From NCBI GenBank assembly GCA_036867785.1, contig CP145426.1:186001-250000 (forward strand): 64,000 nt of DNA, written 5' to 3'. The position numbers and the translations under genes are program-made. This document shows, one piece after another, positions 20,185 through 30,697 of the stretch; position 1 is the first letter of the stretch; the number at the start of each line of letters is the position of its first letter. The DNA is from Plasmodiophora brassicae. Taxonomy: Eukaryota; Endomyxa: Phytomyxea; Phytomyxea; Plasmodiophorida. The notes under the pieces are model-generated. The model searched no databases. It saw only the letters and a list, made by a program, of their open reading frames with translations, and was not told the origin of the DNA.

Positions 20185-22254
20185 TTGATGACGATGACTG
20201 GACGCTGTCTGGTTCGCGTGGTTGTGCTTTCCGTCATGTTGGCTGCTGCGAGCGCAGGCCCCAAGGGACGTAGGAAGATGAAAGGCGCGCCTTCGTCCTC
20301 CTCCGACCACGCGGCGACGAAGCTGGAACGTGCGAACGACCGTATCGACAAGGCAGTATTGGCCGTTTCTGAAACAGTCGATGAGCTTGACCTGAATCCG
20401 TATTTCTTCGATTCCATGTCCGACATTGGATTCGTGGAAAGTACTGCAGGCGGGACCGTTATCGAACTAGTCGGCGACGACACAACGTTCTGGCGATGGA
20501 TGCGCATTTATCGACTGTATCGTTCCATAATCCGCCTGTCTGTTGCCATCCAATGCATTATCGATGCAATTGCCGGAGGTTCGTCGGCTGATCACATGGC
20601 CGTCTATCTGTCATATGAAGAACGTACTACGGAGGATCTGTGGAAGCAAGTTCAAAACCTCGCCATGAACTCCGCGTACAATGGTCCAAGTCCAAACAAC
20701 ATAGCGGGCATAACGGCTTCAGCGACCAAGACGCGGGCAACGGTGTTGTACGAGGCATCGAGCAAGTTCGCGTTCGATCTCGCGAGAATGAATGAGGAGA
20801 TGGGCGAGAGTCATGGAGCACTTAAAGTTCTTCAGAGTGCATACGGCGACGAGCTTTCTGTGCGATGGACGGAAAATTCACCATTGCCTGGTCGGGAGCC
20901 TTTAGTCGACGGACGTTTCACCAGCAAACACCTTCTCCATTGGTTGTCCCTAATCGAGGGGATACAAACCTGCCTGACGAGGTTGACATCGTCACTCAAG
21001 GAAGCAGAGCGTCGGGCTTCTCAAGCGGAGAGAATCGCGTCCCAAGTTGATGAGGATCAAAAGGCAGACCAAGATCCGCACTGGGAGGACCTATTCGCCG
21101 TCTTGGAAAGGATCGAGGGTACGGCCGCGGCACCGACGTCCACGACGTCGTCGCGATCGAAGAAGACGAAGGCACGCCGAAAGAAGAAGCAGGGCGTTCC
21201 GTCGACATCATCGGATCACGACAGCGAGGCGGCAGACTCGATCCCTCCCTCGTTGCCACACACTGCAACGGGAAATGTCGGCTCTCTGTACGATGTTTCA
21301 TCCTACCTGGTTGGCGACGTTCTTCCTCGACCTTGGGAGGACTCTGCTCTAGACCTCGGGTACGAAATGAATGTGTTTGTTCACAGCATCAACAACGAGT
21401 TGCAGAACATGCTCCAGCTGCTAGCCGGTTGTCTCTCGGCCATAACCGACAGAATCAGAGCGGTTGCACCGTCGGCGACATTCGCCGTTGTCGGCTCCGC
21501 AGGCAAAGGGATGAACTTGCCGCTCCCCCACTCTGATCTTGACATATTAGCCACACTGACGAGCGACGAACTGGCACAGTTTGAAGACAATGAGCGCGAA
21601 CTGGTGTTGCCTTTGCGAACGAACGCTCGTGGTATGCAGGTCCTTCAAATGCCGGCGTTCCCGTTGCCGAATGGCGACGCTACAATCAAAGTGGACCTTG
21701 TTCCAGTTTCCGACAAGTCCAGCGGTTCTTTGCTCGATGTGGTCGCTGTACGACGCCGACCTGACTACCACCGTACCCGCGCCATGGTCCTATATTTGAA
21801 AGCGTTTCTTCGCGTCAAATCGTCAATGGTCGATCCTCTGCTGTCAAGCCCGGGGGTCGGTGGCATGTCTTCGTACTTGCTTCAGGTCCTCGTAATCGCC
21901 TACGTTGACAGTGTCCCAGATACGTGTGCGAATGGGGACCTGCGCTTTTGCATTGTCGGTTTCTTCGGTTACTACGGCAAGTACTTCGACTTCGCCAACT
22001 ATTGCATTGATGTGACGAGCAGCGACAACCGTTTCCCGCCCAAGTCGACGTTCACCGGACCCCACTTCACGTTCAGCAGCGTGTGCGCCGTCGACCCGCA
22101 CGACCCCACGAACAACCTCGGCGAGATGACCTATCGTATCAGTTTGATTCGCAAAGTTTTCGGCGCCGCCTACGACGACTTAACGCTCAACGATGTCACG
22201 CTTTTGTCCTTGTTCCCAGCTCCAGTAACGCTGTCCGGCAATCCGTTGTTCTAA
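20185..22254 (+). CDS. Signal-peptide TRF4/Cid1-type nucleotidyltransferase
   Basis: An intronless 689-residue protein. The N-terminus (LVRVVVLSVMLAAASAGPKG) is a strong signal peptide with a likely cleavage after ASA. Residues ~45-300 form a helical region of unknown family (segment WRWMRIYRLYRSIIRLSV, later RASQAERIASQ coiled coil), then a Ser/Lys-rich linker with KKTKARRKKK. From ~430 the catalytic fold is clear: VVGSAGKGMNLPLPHSDLDI holds the GS motif and two metal Asp, IKVDLVP gives the third. The PAP-associated part shows YLKAFLRVKSS, GGMSSYLLQVLVIAY, FGYYGKYFDFANYC and VDPHDPTNNLGEMTYRISL. Such enzymes add A or U tails to RNA in nucleus or cytosol; export is unexpected. The same N-terminal domain recurs in the relic at 24.6-25.2 kb. 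Confidence 0.88.
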   Translation: MMTMTGRCLVRVVVLSVMLAAASAGPKGRRKMKGAPSSSSDHAATKLERANDRIDKAVLAVSETVDELDLNPYFFDSMSDIGFVESTAGGTVIELVGDDTTFWRWMRIYRLYRSIIRLSVAIQCIIDAIAGGSSADHMAVYLSYEERTTEDLWKQVQNLAMNSAYNGPSPNNIAGITASATKTRATVLYEASSKFAFDLARMNEEMGESHGALKVLQSAYGDELSVRWTENSPLPGREPLVDGRFTSKHLLHWLSLIEGIQTCLTRLTSSLKEAERRASQAERIASQVDEDQKADQDPHWEDLFAVLERIEGTAAAPTSTTSSRSKKTKARRKKKQGVPSTSSDHDSEAADSIPPSLPHTATGNVGSLYDVSSYLVGDVLPRPWEDSALDLGYEMNVFVHSINNELQNMLQLLAGCLSAITDRIRAVAPSATFAVVGSAGKGMNLPLPHSDLDILATLTSDELAQFEDNERELVLPLRTNARGMQVLQMPAFPLPNGDATIKVDLVPVSDKSSGSLLDVVAVRRRPDYHRTRAMVLYLKAFLRVKSSMVDPLLSSPGVGGMSSYLLQVLVIAYVDSVPDTCANGDLRFCIVGFFGYYGKYFDFANYCIDVTSSDNRFPPKSTFTGPHFTFSSVCAVDPHDPTNNLGEMTYRISLIRKVFGAAYDDLTLNDVTLLSLFPAPVTLSGNPLF

Positions 22255-22870
22255 TGAATACGCCCAGCTGATGATCTGCAGTGACACGTGGCAGAGCTGG
22301 ACTTCACATTGGCGTAGAGATAGGGCGCGGCGGATACGGTCGGCCCGGCATGAATATGCATTGGGCTGGCTCAGGAAGTGATGACTGCGACATCACCGCT
22401 CAAGTCCGACACGAGGTGGTCACATTCCCTTTATGTTGCAGCCTAGCAGCCGTCCACTCTGGCTAGCCAGGTCGTCGAGCGCGCATGGGTTGAACAACCA
22501 CTTTCCCGACAAATACGAAACCAGGGTCTGATGGAACGTCGCCCATGTTTCTTCGGTCCCTGCGATGGCCTCCCCCATACGATTTCTCGTAATTCTCACA
22601 CACGCGAAAGCTAGCAAATGGTCATGGAGGGTCACCTAGTTATGTGTTTCTGTCAGGCCGGTAGGCCATCGACTCCCACCGTGTGTGCCAAGGAATATAC
22701 CTACTGCATGTGATAGTGCGGAATCGACCGATGGAACAGGGGGCTTCGGTTACCTTTCGCCTCAGACATAGCATGGCACCGGCCCTGTTACCTGCTCAGC
22801 GCGACCAGGACGCAAGGCTGGAATCGCAATTGTATTGCAGTGAGCAGGGATGGTTGGGAGACGCAGCGGA
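22255..22870. other. Intergenic between convergent genes
   Basis: About 615 bp between the stop of the nucleotidyltransferase and the stop of the first tandem-Nudix gene. I see no domain-bearing frame and no repeat. Confidence 0.4.
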
Positions 22871-24356
22871 TCAGAAGTGTGTAGGAGCGACCAGATCCTG
22901 CAACGCAAGGATCACCTGAGATTGCAGAATATGGTAATGGTCGAAGGCCAGCGGCACGGCGATGGTGTCCTCGCGAGCGATGTTGACGCCAGTGTCAGTG
23001 GTCTCCGTGAACGTGTCGCTGCCGAAGTTCGGAGGCGCCTGCCCACGAACGTACGCGCTCAACGAGTGTACCGGGAACCAGGCGACCTTCTTGGCGTCAT
23101 CTGCCGCCTTCGGTTTCGCCTTGTCCATGTCAACGACGCCACTGATGAACACGAACGTGGCGGTGTATCCACGAGGATCGCGTTCGGCGCTGGCGCTGTA
23201 CCCGAGCGGTGTCAGGTCCAGTCCGGTCAATGACGTTTCTTCCTCTAATTCGCGGTGGGCGGCCTGTATCGCGGATTCCCCATCCTTGACGTCCAGGAAC
23301 CCACCGGGGAATGCCCTGCACCCCAGCCAGATGTCATATCACTGCCATGTCAGCACATACACATGTTCCCTGCCTACCAGTAGTTCTTGTACGGATAGTT
23401 GCCACGCTGAATGAGAAGAATGTGAGGGACGTCGTTCTTCAACCCAATGATGCAGATGTCAGCGGTCAGTTGGGCCATGGCGTAGTCGTATCGGTACTTG
23501 CCGTGGACAGGGACTGGGTTCGGCGCCTTCGGAGGGATACGCTCGATCTTGTTCCTGAAAACAGCGAACCCCTGGAGTGGACCGCGTATCTCCTGGCCAG
23601 GAGCGTTCCACAGCAGTTGACCACGTTGCCCAGATTCGTCGACCATTTTCTCGAACGCTGCGCGGGCCTCGTTCTGCAGAATATCAAAATGGTCGAAGGC
23701 CATCGGGATGCCGGCATACCCAGATCCAAGCACAGGCATGCCTGCGGCTGTCCAGCCGGAAAGCTCAGGGTCGCCGAGGATCGGGACGTAGTCGTTCTCT
23801 GAATACGCCTTGAGCGATCTGACCGGGAACCAGGCCTGCCGGAAGGAACGACCAGCGACGGGCTGGACACGCTCCATGTCGACGAAAACCATGAACACGA
23901 ACGACACCGTATAACCTCGCGGATCACGCTCTGCACCGGCACGATACCCGATCGGTTCAACGTGCAATTGATGGCTCGCGCCCTCCAGTTCCCGGTATGC
24001 GGCATCGATCAGCGTTTCCCCCTGAGCGATATTAACGCGCCCGCCGGGGAGGATCCTGCACCATATTCCGTTAGAAGCAGCGACGTCCGACCGGGACACT
24101 TTGCTCACCAGTGGTTGCTGTAAGGTCGGCCAGCGCGTTCAGCCAGAAGAGCATGAGGGACACCATCACGTACGCCGATAATACAGAGGCTGACTGACAG
24201 CGAGGCCATGGCGAAGTTGTACCGAAACTCGCCATAGCCTGCGGAGGGGCGCGGCGAGGTTTCAGGAATGTCCTCGATCGCGTCATCGTCACAGGCAAAC
24301 GCAACGGCCGCAGCCGCCGCGGACCACAACAGCACGTCCGTCCTGATGTTTGACAT
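22871..24356 (-). CDS. Signal-peptide tandem Nudix protein A
   Basis: Exons 24109-24356, 23378-24055 and 22871-23315 (introns 53 and 62 bp) give 456 residues. The start MSNIRTDVLLWSAAAAAVAFAC is a signal peptide. Two Nudix domains follow, each with an N-terminal strand pattern (CIIG-xx-DGVPHALL, then ADICIIGLKNDVPHILLIQR). Both resemble ADP-ribose-pyrophosphatase/NrtR-type Nudix folds. Domain 1 has PGGRVNIAQGE and RELEGAS, so the two metal-binding Glu of REUxEE are lost. Domain 2 has PGGFLDVKDGE and RELEEETS, a complete box. One domain thus looks catalytic and the other structural. Each domain is split by an intron at the identical TG|G tryptophan codon before the PGG loop. The natural substrate (ADP-ribose, NAD, capped RNA or other) cannot be told. 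Confidence 0.85.
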
Positions 24357-24379
24357 CTGTAGGCCTTGGCCAGCGTTTT

Positions 24380-24434
24380 ACACACGCACACACACGCACA
24401 CACACACACGCACACACACACACACACACACACA
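24380..24434. repeat. (CA)n microsatellite
   Basis: About 55 bp of CA dinucleotides with a few CG variants, lying just upstream of the start of tandem Nudix gene A (minus-strand start at 24356), so inside its promoter region. Confidence 0.95.
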
Positions 24435-24589
24435 GGAGAATAGCAGATTGACGCGACCGTGCCGGGCCTGGGTGCGCGGATTGCATTCGCGCACCCGGGC
24501 GGGTCTCGCCAGTCGCCACGGAGTCCGTGGCCGCAATCCCCTACCCGTATCAAACACTGCGCAGTACCCCTCTGGGACCTGTACGTGAT

Positions 24590-25188
24590 CTTCCAGAAAA
24601 CGGGAGCTGGGAACAAGGACAGAGGCCTGACGCCTCGCTCGCTGGCCGTTAAGTCGTCGTAGGCGTCGCGGAAAACTTTGCGAATCAAACTGATACGATA
24701 GGTCGATGTTGGAGGTGTTTTCGGGTGAAACGCTCGTCGACTAATGGGTTGAGACCAGGCACTGGTGCCTTTTCCGTCCATCGCACGGAGAGTCGCTTGC
24801 CGTCGTATTCAGGACGAAGAAGCTGAAGTGCCCTGTGACTCTCTTCCAGCTCTTCTTTCATCGACCGGAGCGCCACCCTGAAAGTCTGCGATGCCTCGTG
24901 CAACACCGTTGCCCGCCTCGTGGTCGTTGCAACCGTCATGCCCGTTATGCTGTTTGGACTGGGATCATTGTACGCGAAGTTCATGACGCGATTTTGAACG
25001 TGCTTCCACAGCGCCGCCGTTGTAGGTGCTTCATGTTCCAGATAGACGGCCAGTTCCGGAGCCGCTGATGTTCCGTCGGCTGCTGTGAGAATGCACTGGA
25101 AGGCACATGACAAACGCACCATGGAGATACAGTCGATAAAAGAGCATTCACCGCCAGAACGGTGTGTGGTCGCCGGCTTGGCAGGCAA
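24590..25188 (-). pseudogene. Core-deleted relic of the TRF4-type nucleotidyltransferase
   Basis: The minus strand encodes a clear paralogue of the N-terminal domain of the gene at 20185 (compare NRVMNFAYNDPSPNSITGMT with its NLAMNSAYNGPSPNNIAGIT, and SVRWTEKAPVPGLNPLVDER with SVRWTENSPLPGREPLVDGR). It is followed immediately, in a different frame, by the extreme C-terminus (TYRISLIRKVFRDAYDDL). The whole catalytic core, about 300 residues, is missing, so it cannot encode an enzyme. No signal peptide remains; the 5' part ends next to tandem Nudix gene B. Confidence 0.85.
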
Positions 25189-25229
25189 TGGTCCCGCCTG
25201 CAGTGCGCCGTCACGAATTAGAGCGGTCC

Positions 25230-26756
25230 TTAGGCATTTATCGACAACCAGTTGTTCGTGGGATACAGCAGACTCTGCAACGATGGGAGAACCTGCGACT
25301 CCAGGATGCGATCATGGTCAAACGCCAGCGGCACTGTTAGACAGCCGTCGTCGGACGCGTGGTCGCTACTCGATGTGGTCGTGGAGATCGTGTCCTCACC
25401 GAATATGTCAAGCGTCTCTTGCCCTCCATCATCGATGCAGTCGGAACGTATGGGGAACCAAGCTAGCGCTTTCGCGTCATCCGGTAAGGTAGGCTGCACC
25501 TCGGTCATATCAACGACACTTGTGAACACAAACGTTGCCGTGGGACCACGAGGATCGCGCCGGGTATTGACGCTGTATCCGGCCGGTTGCAGGTCCACAT
25601 CGGTCAACGACATTTCATCGCCCAGCTTGCGTTGGGCGGCATGCTTCACTTGTTCGCCGTCACTCGCATGAACGAAAACGCCAGGCAACGCCCTGTATTA
25701 CAGTCAATGTCAATGCCGCGACTCTCAGGTCAAACGCTTCAACGCTACCAGTATTTTTCAAACGGGCTAAAACGGCGCTTGACAAGCAGGATATGAGGAA
25801 TGCCGCCCTTTAACCCAAGGACGCAGATGTCCACGATCAGTAAAGACATGCCAGACAGGTCGTGCGACGAGCGACCGACGTCTGGAACTGACCCTGGGGC
25901 ATTGCCCTCGAATTCGATCACATCCTTGAAAGATTCGGGTTTAACATGGGCCTGAAACGGATGAAGCGCGTCTTTCCCAAACAAGTTCCAGAAAACAGGA
26001 CGCCATCCAGTGGGTGGAGGGATTGTGAGGAAGCCCTCTCGGATCTCATTCTGCAGAATGTCGAAATGGTCGAAAGCCATAGGGATACCGCCGATGCCAG
26101 CTGCGAGCACAGGTATACCGGGTTGTGCGTTGATCGACATAGGAAGCTCACGTTCACCAAGGACGGGAACCCGTCTGCCCGCCGAGTACGCCACCAGGGA
26201 ATTGACAGGGAACCATGCCTCCCTGACGGAGCGACTAGCGAGGTGCGAAACGCGGTCCATGTCGACATGGCTCATGAAGAGGAACGTTGCCGTGTACCCC
26301 CTCGGATCCCGTTCCGCACTGGCGCGATACCCGATCGGTTGCAGGTTGAGACCTGCCTCGTTGCGGCTTAACGATGTCTGATTCTCGAGGGATCGATACG
26401 CTGCATCGATGAGCGGCTCGTCCGCACTGACGTTGACAGAGCCACCTGAGAACGCCCTGTAACAAGGCTAGTTGAAGGTATAGATTCCTAAAGAAGCATG
26501 CACCATACCAATGGTTCTGGAAAGGTCCAGCAGCGCGCTCAATCAGGAGGACGTGTGGGATACCGGCCCGCAACCCAACGATACATACGTCTACCATGAG
26601 GTGGGCCATTGCGAACCCGTACCGTAACATTCCTTCAGCCTGTACGCGGCGAGGCGTCGACGTCGCTGGGGCACCCTTGACTAATTCGACCTCGTCGCAG
26701 GCAGACGCCACGGCCGCGACCATGAAGATCAGCCAGATCGAATGCGCCCGAGGCAT
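25230..26756 (-). CDS. Signal-peptide tandem Nudix protein B
   Basis: Exons 26509-26756, 25749-26456 and 25230-25692 (introns 52 and 56 bp) give 472 residues. I chose the ATG at 26756, which yields the signal peptide IWLIFMVAAVASAC; two further ATGs upstream are in frame. It is a paralogue of gene A along its whole length. Domain 1 reads FSGGSVNVSADE with RSLENQTS and domain 2 PGVFVHASDGE with RKLGDEMS, so both Nudix boxes have lost key acidic residues. The protein may be non-catalytic. Intron positions match gene A exactly. It lies beside the nucleotidyltransferase relic on the same strand, repeating the pairing seen at 20-24 kb. Confidence 0.83.
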
Positions 26757-27026
26757 TCGGGACGAGGTCATTGACGCCCCGGTATCCAACCAATACGGCA
26801 ATGGAAAGTGCGGGCCTTCACCGGTGGTGGTCCAGCGGACCGCAAAGTCGAGCGAACCGGCAGGACGCTGCCGCTTCTATTCAGAGACGCTAGCAGGTAG
26901 GAGTAGTGTTCCGCCAGCAGTACGTGCTAATTGATGGAACTGGGAACACGACATGGCGGCAGTACATTTACACAGTTCGTCTTCTGCGGCGGAACCTGAA
27001 CGCAGTCATGACGGCCATAGCAGCAC

Positions 27027-28038
27027 TTAACGAGAACCTGATATGGGCGGGGCCACGGTTACAACAAAGCAAAGCGCGAAAACACGACAATACGCGCACC
27101 ATGTGAACGCGTATGCTGAGTGCGTTAGCGGCGACGTGGGGAACTGAACGTAATCTTCGAGAGACCGACGAAACGGACCGTCGGTTTCGCCCCCGACGAG
27201 GTCGACAACGCGACCCAGCGACAAGGTATTCTGCTTCAGGCCGAGATGCGAGCAAATCGCACCTCCATCAACGCGAATCCATACGCCTAACACCGATCTG
27301 GGAACCGCGGCCCGCTGGACGTTCAAACGGTATAGGGATACCTTCACCAAGATTGCCCGACGGTGCTGTTTGTGCACCTCCAGCCGATTCATCAGGTCGA
27401 ACGACGCCGCAGGCGTTCCCGTTGACCGAATCGTCGAGGCGACTGATCATTTGTTCTACGTCGACTCGTCAGTCGGTACCATCGTTTCGAACACGGTGTC
27501 CAACCTGCGAAACGCATCGGAACCCAGCCCCGGTTCACCAGTACGACCGACCCGTCCGACATTTCCAGCGGCGCTGAATCGACAGGCAATTAGGAACGCT
27601 TCATGCATCCGAAGCATCGCGTACGATACCGATGACGTAGTAGCCGAGGCCACCAGCGGAAATGCCGCCAGACCCACTGGCGCCCGTCCCAACCACACGT
27701 GCCGGCCCACCCCGTGGTCCAACAAGCGACGGCTTCAGGAACCGCCCAGCTGGAAGCCGCACCGGCGTCCAGTCGCGTGCGACCTCGTCCAGTTGCCGCG
27801 GCGCCTGCTCCAACGACAGGCGCCGGGCCTCGATCATCTCGACCTTCTGCTGCCGTCGTTGGACCTGCCAGACACCCAGCCCCGCGGCAACGGCGCTCAT
27901 CGTCGCAAACACCGCCATCCCGCCGGCATCGCGACGCGACCAGGGCAACGCCAGCGCCATCGGCAACCCGCCGACTCCCCGAACGGCAGCTGAAAGTCGA
28001 GAACCGTGCTGCAATTTTTGGAGCGACGTCTCCCTCAT
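27027..28038 (-). CDS. SURF1: SURF1 (SHY1) cytochrome c oxidase assembly factor
   Basis: Exon 1 (27630-28038) has a basic N-terminus, a membrane segment (MAVFATMSAVAAGLGVWQVQ) with the SURF1 hallmark GVWQVQRRQQK and a GYYVI block. After intron 27574-27629 the frame continues APLEMSDGSVVLVNRGWVP, the most conserved SURF1 motif. A later exon on the same strand ends with PLTHSAYAFTW, which fits the second SURF1 signature HLQYxxTW before the C-terminal membrane span. The middle (about 27110-27500) has at least one intron I could not place; frames there include GVVRPDES. SURF1 sits in the mitochondrial inner membrane and helps insert haem into cytochrome oxidase. It is divergent from MED10. Confidence 0.85.
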
Positions 28039-28185
28039 CTGACGACGAATAATTGATTAATGGCTGATGGCCGTGTTGCATGCAAGCCCGCCCACGTACG
28101 AACGTTTTTTGTGGGAGGTGGTGGCCGGTGGGACCGCTCACCAGTGCGGCTGCAGCTTTGTGTCATTTGGAAACCGGGTCGGTTG

Positions 28186-28710
28186 ATGGCGGGTGCGCGG
28201 CGTTCGTCGCGGCGGCGTTCTGGGACGTCGCCAGGGCCGCCAGCGTCGTCGGTGGCGGCGCCCGGCGATGGTGTGCCGGACAACGCGGCGATGGACGACG
28301 GGTACCGAGCGTACCTGCGGGCGCAGGCGGCGAGCGAGTCCGGGTCGCTGCTGGAGGAACTGGAGAAACGGCTGGAGAGCACGATCGACACGCTGTGGCA
28401 GAGTGCCGTGTGTGTGGAGGATTTCAAGGACGCGGCCCAGGAGCCGGTTCTGCATGCGAATATTGCACAGTTTATGGAGGACCTGAATGCGGTCTCTTCG
28501 ATTGCGTCCCAGATTGACGTCGATGTGCCTGTTCGCGTGCTCGAAAAGGTCGACAGCGGCGGGAATCCTGATTCCGTCACTAAGGAGTTCGTCGAGCTGT
28601 GCCGCGCCAAGAACGCTGAGATACGCGGGCGTGTGTTCGCGACCAGACTGTTCTGCGAGATGTTCAATGCGAAGCTCGGCCGATGGAACGAACTCGTCCC
28701 TATCAATTAA
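28186..28710 (+). CDS. MED10: Mediator complex subunit 10
   Basis: The C-terminal ~130 residues follow MED10/Nut2 closely: LLEELEKRLESTIDTLW, then ANIAQFMEDLNAV, DVDVPVRVLEKVDSGGNPDS and FVELCRAKNAEIRGRV. MED10 is part of the Mediator middle module that links activators to RNA polymerase II. I give the ATG at 28186; the frame also has ATGs at 28060 (only 21 bp from the SURF1 start) and 28291 (MDDGYRAYL, just before the domain). The 28291 start would give a protein close to the usual family length of ~135-140 residues. Confidence 0.88.
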   Translation: MAGARRSSRRRSGTSPGPPASSVAAPGDGVPDNAAMDDGYRAYLRAQAASESGSLLEELEKRLESTIDTLWQSAVCVEDFKDAAQEPVLHANIAQFMEDLNAVSSIASQIDVDVPVRVLEKVDSGGNPDSVTKEFVELCRAKNAEIRGRVFATRLFCEMFNAKLGRWNELVPIN

Positions 28711-28913
28711 TATTGTACAGCTCGTGTTTTCCCATTCGTGCCTACCTTTGTGGTGACCTTCTCACCGCAGGGCCAGATGGAGCGTGTTTCAAGTAATGAC
28801 CGAATCATGAAACGTCGCCAGAAGGTCACAGGGAGGGTATCTTGTACCGTAAGGTCCCGGTTGGGAACGATTTCGACACGGAGATGGACGAATCGCGCAC
28901 AACACAGGTCGCG

Positions 28914-30306
28914 CTACTCGATGACGCTGTCTTTATCGATTTGAATGGTTGGATGTCGGGCAGACTTGGCCAGGACAGTATGTGCGAAATCGAGAACGGC
29001 GGCCTCACTGGCATCGGAACGAATACGGACGTGCAACGTGCCGACTAGGTCGCCAGGTACGAGCGACCAGAAGTTGGCTGTCCGGCACTCCAGCACCCCA
29101 TCGAACGCAGAGATCTGACAAATGATGAGCGACTCTGCCATGAATATAAATGAGAACGCTTACGTCGCGAATGCATCGTCTGAGGGCGTCAGCTTCTTCA
29201 GTCGGACGCGCTTGCAGCAACGTCAATGACGTGTGGATAAACACGGGCCACACGAGATAAATAGCAACGCAGGCATTACAAATGGCAGACAACTAAAAGC
29301 CATGATCAGCAAACTGCCGGATATGGTCAAGTGGGCTACAACCAGGTACGACAGAGACGACTCAGGGAAGAACGCGAGGAACAGAAACACGATTCTGCTC
29401 AAGGCATCGCATAGAATGTACAGGTAGACACAGTGCAGATTAGCTTGCCTAGCACCGCTACGCGTGACACCTAAACACAGTATTGGGTAGACCTTCCGGA
29501 AACACGCGACTGAACAAATTTACCTTCACCGAGGCGACCGCAGGTGAACCTGTAGGCGCCGAACGCGTTGACAACGAGGCCGATGACTTCGAAAACAACA
29601 CGGCGATGCATTGAAATCGGCGCGTTAGTCAACAGCACGTGTAACGACTCCATGCACGTAAAGAAGGCGTTGAAGAGCAGGAAGCACGAGGTCGTGAAAC
29701 TCGCCAGTACTTCAAAGCGTCCGTACCCGAACGAGAACGCGGAATCAGGAGGGCGCTTTGAAACCATCATTGCCGCCAGCGACGCTACAAGCACAGTCGA
29801 ATCGAACAGCTTTGTCAACGACACCGCAACGAGGCCTAGGCAGCAGACTGTCATCTCGTCAGCATGAAACGGGCAATCTCGCAGCCAATACCGATATTCC
29901 AGAGCATGCATCCAGACAGGAATTGTACTGCCATCACCGAATACGTCATGACCAGGTATAGAGCGAGACTCTTGGAATCGTCATCATTGAGGGCGGTCCG
30001 CGAGAACCTCGCCAGTGACACCTGGTCGTGGCCGAGCACGCGTCGTGCCAGCGCCTGCACCGCGCGCGTCCATCGCAGGACTATCCGCTGACGGCGCACG
30101 GCGCCACCGTTCCAGGTCGACGACCCCGTTTCCGTCGTCGCCGGCGACGACGACGACCTGGACGAGGTCAGCGACGGGAACGGCACCGAATCGGCCGCGC
30201 TTGAACCGAGCATTTTTGCGGCTCTGGGGTTCTCAGCCAGCATCACGCTACAAATAGTGCAATTTCTGCGCCTCAACTTTGCGCGCAGCAGCTCAGGAGT
30301 CGACAA
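28914..30306 (-). CDS. CDF zinc transporter, SLC30A5/7 (ZnT5/7, Msc2)-like
   Basis: Exons 29892-30306, 29493-29835, 29343-29448, 29164-29292 and 28914-29114 join in one frame of 397 residues (an alternative donor would end exon 2 at 29550). Membrane segments carry CDF motifs: LTKLFDSTVLVASLAAMMVS, FSFGYGRFEVLASF, VYLYILCDALSRIVF with the metal-site Asp, and a C-terminal domain with AFDGVLECRTANFW matching the ZnT5/7 HxxFW region. In TM2 the metal-site His expected in H-x3-D is replaced (T-x-x-F-D), although the Asp is kept. These carriers load zinc into the early secretory pathway, typically as ZnT5-ZnT6 heterodimers; the substitution could mean a non-transporting partner subunit. Confidence 0.82.
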
Positions 30307-30406
30307 CTACCTCGGTACTCCACTGCACGAGACGTCAGCGGACATCAAACAGCTGCAGGTTGCGTAGCTGACTGGACGATTAAAATTATCAAGAGCGGGG
30401 TTCCAT

Positions 30407-30697
30407 CATGAGGCTGTTTTCCGTCTCGCGTGCTAAGAGTTCGAGAGGAACGCCCGTGTCTGGTCGACGATCAGGGGGTACGCGCGCAGCGGCGCCGGAG
30501 CGGCATACCAGGCTGGTTGAGGTCCTGCAGCGGGCACAGGCCGGGTGATGCCTCACGTACTTGCGCTGGAACGAGGAACTGGTGCTGCGGGTTCGAGCGG
30601 CGGGCCCAGCGACGTCCAGGCAACACAACCAATTAGGCAAACGGATCCCCGATCTACAATTCGATCTTAGGCAGCGCCAGAAAGCATATATGACAAC
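30407..30697 (+). other. Possible host gene interrupted by the LINE
   Basis: An ATG at ~30414 opens a short basic frame (MRLFSVSRAKSSRGTPVSGR, then RLVEVLQRAQA), and after a possible intron another frame has RNELVLRVRAAG-like sequence and LGKRIPDLQFDLRQRQKAY up to the LINE insertion point. I do not recognise the product, and no clear continuation is visible past 47043. It may be noncoding. Confidence 0.25.
30686..30697. repeat. LINE target-site duplication, left copy
   Basis: ATATATGACAAC here recurs exactly at 47032-47043 beyond the LINE tail. The 12-bp direct repeat marks the two ends of the insertion. Confidence 0.9.

Noticed and set aside
22420-22635. Possible third Nudix or nucleotidyltransferase fragment
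   Set aside because: The short minus-strand frame there shares no motif with either family.
24289-24519. Cys/Val-rich frame (CVCVCVC...)
   Set aside because: It is the translation of the (CA)n microsatellite and has no other support.
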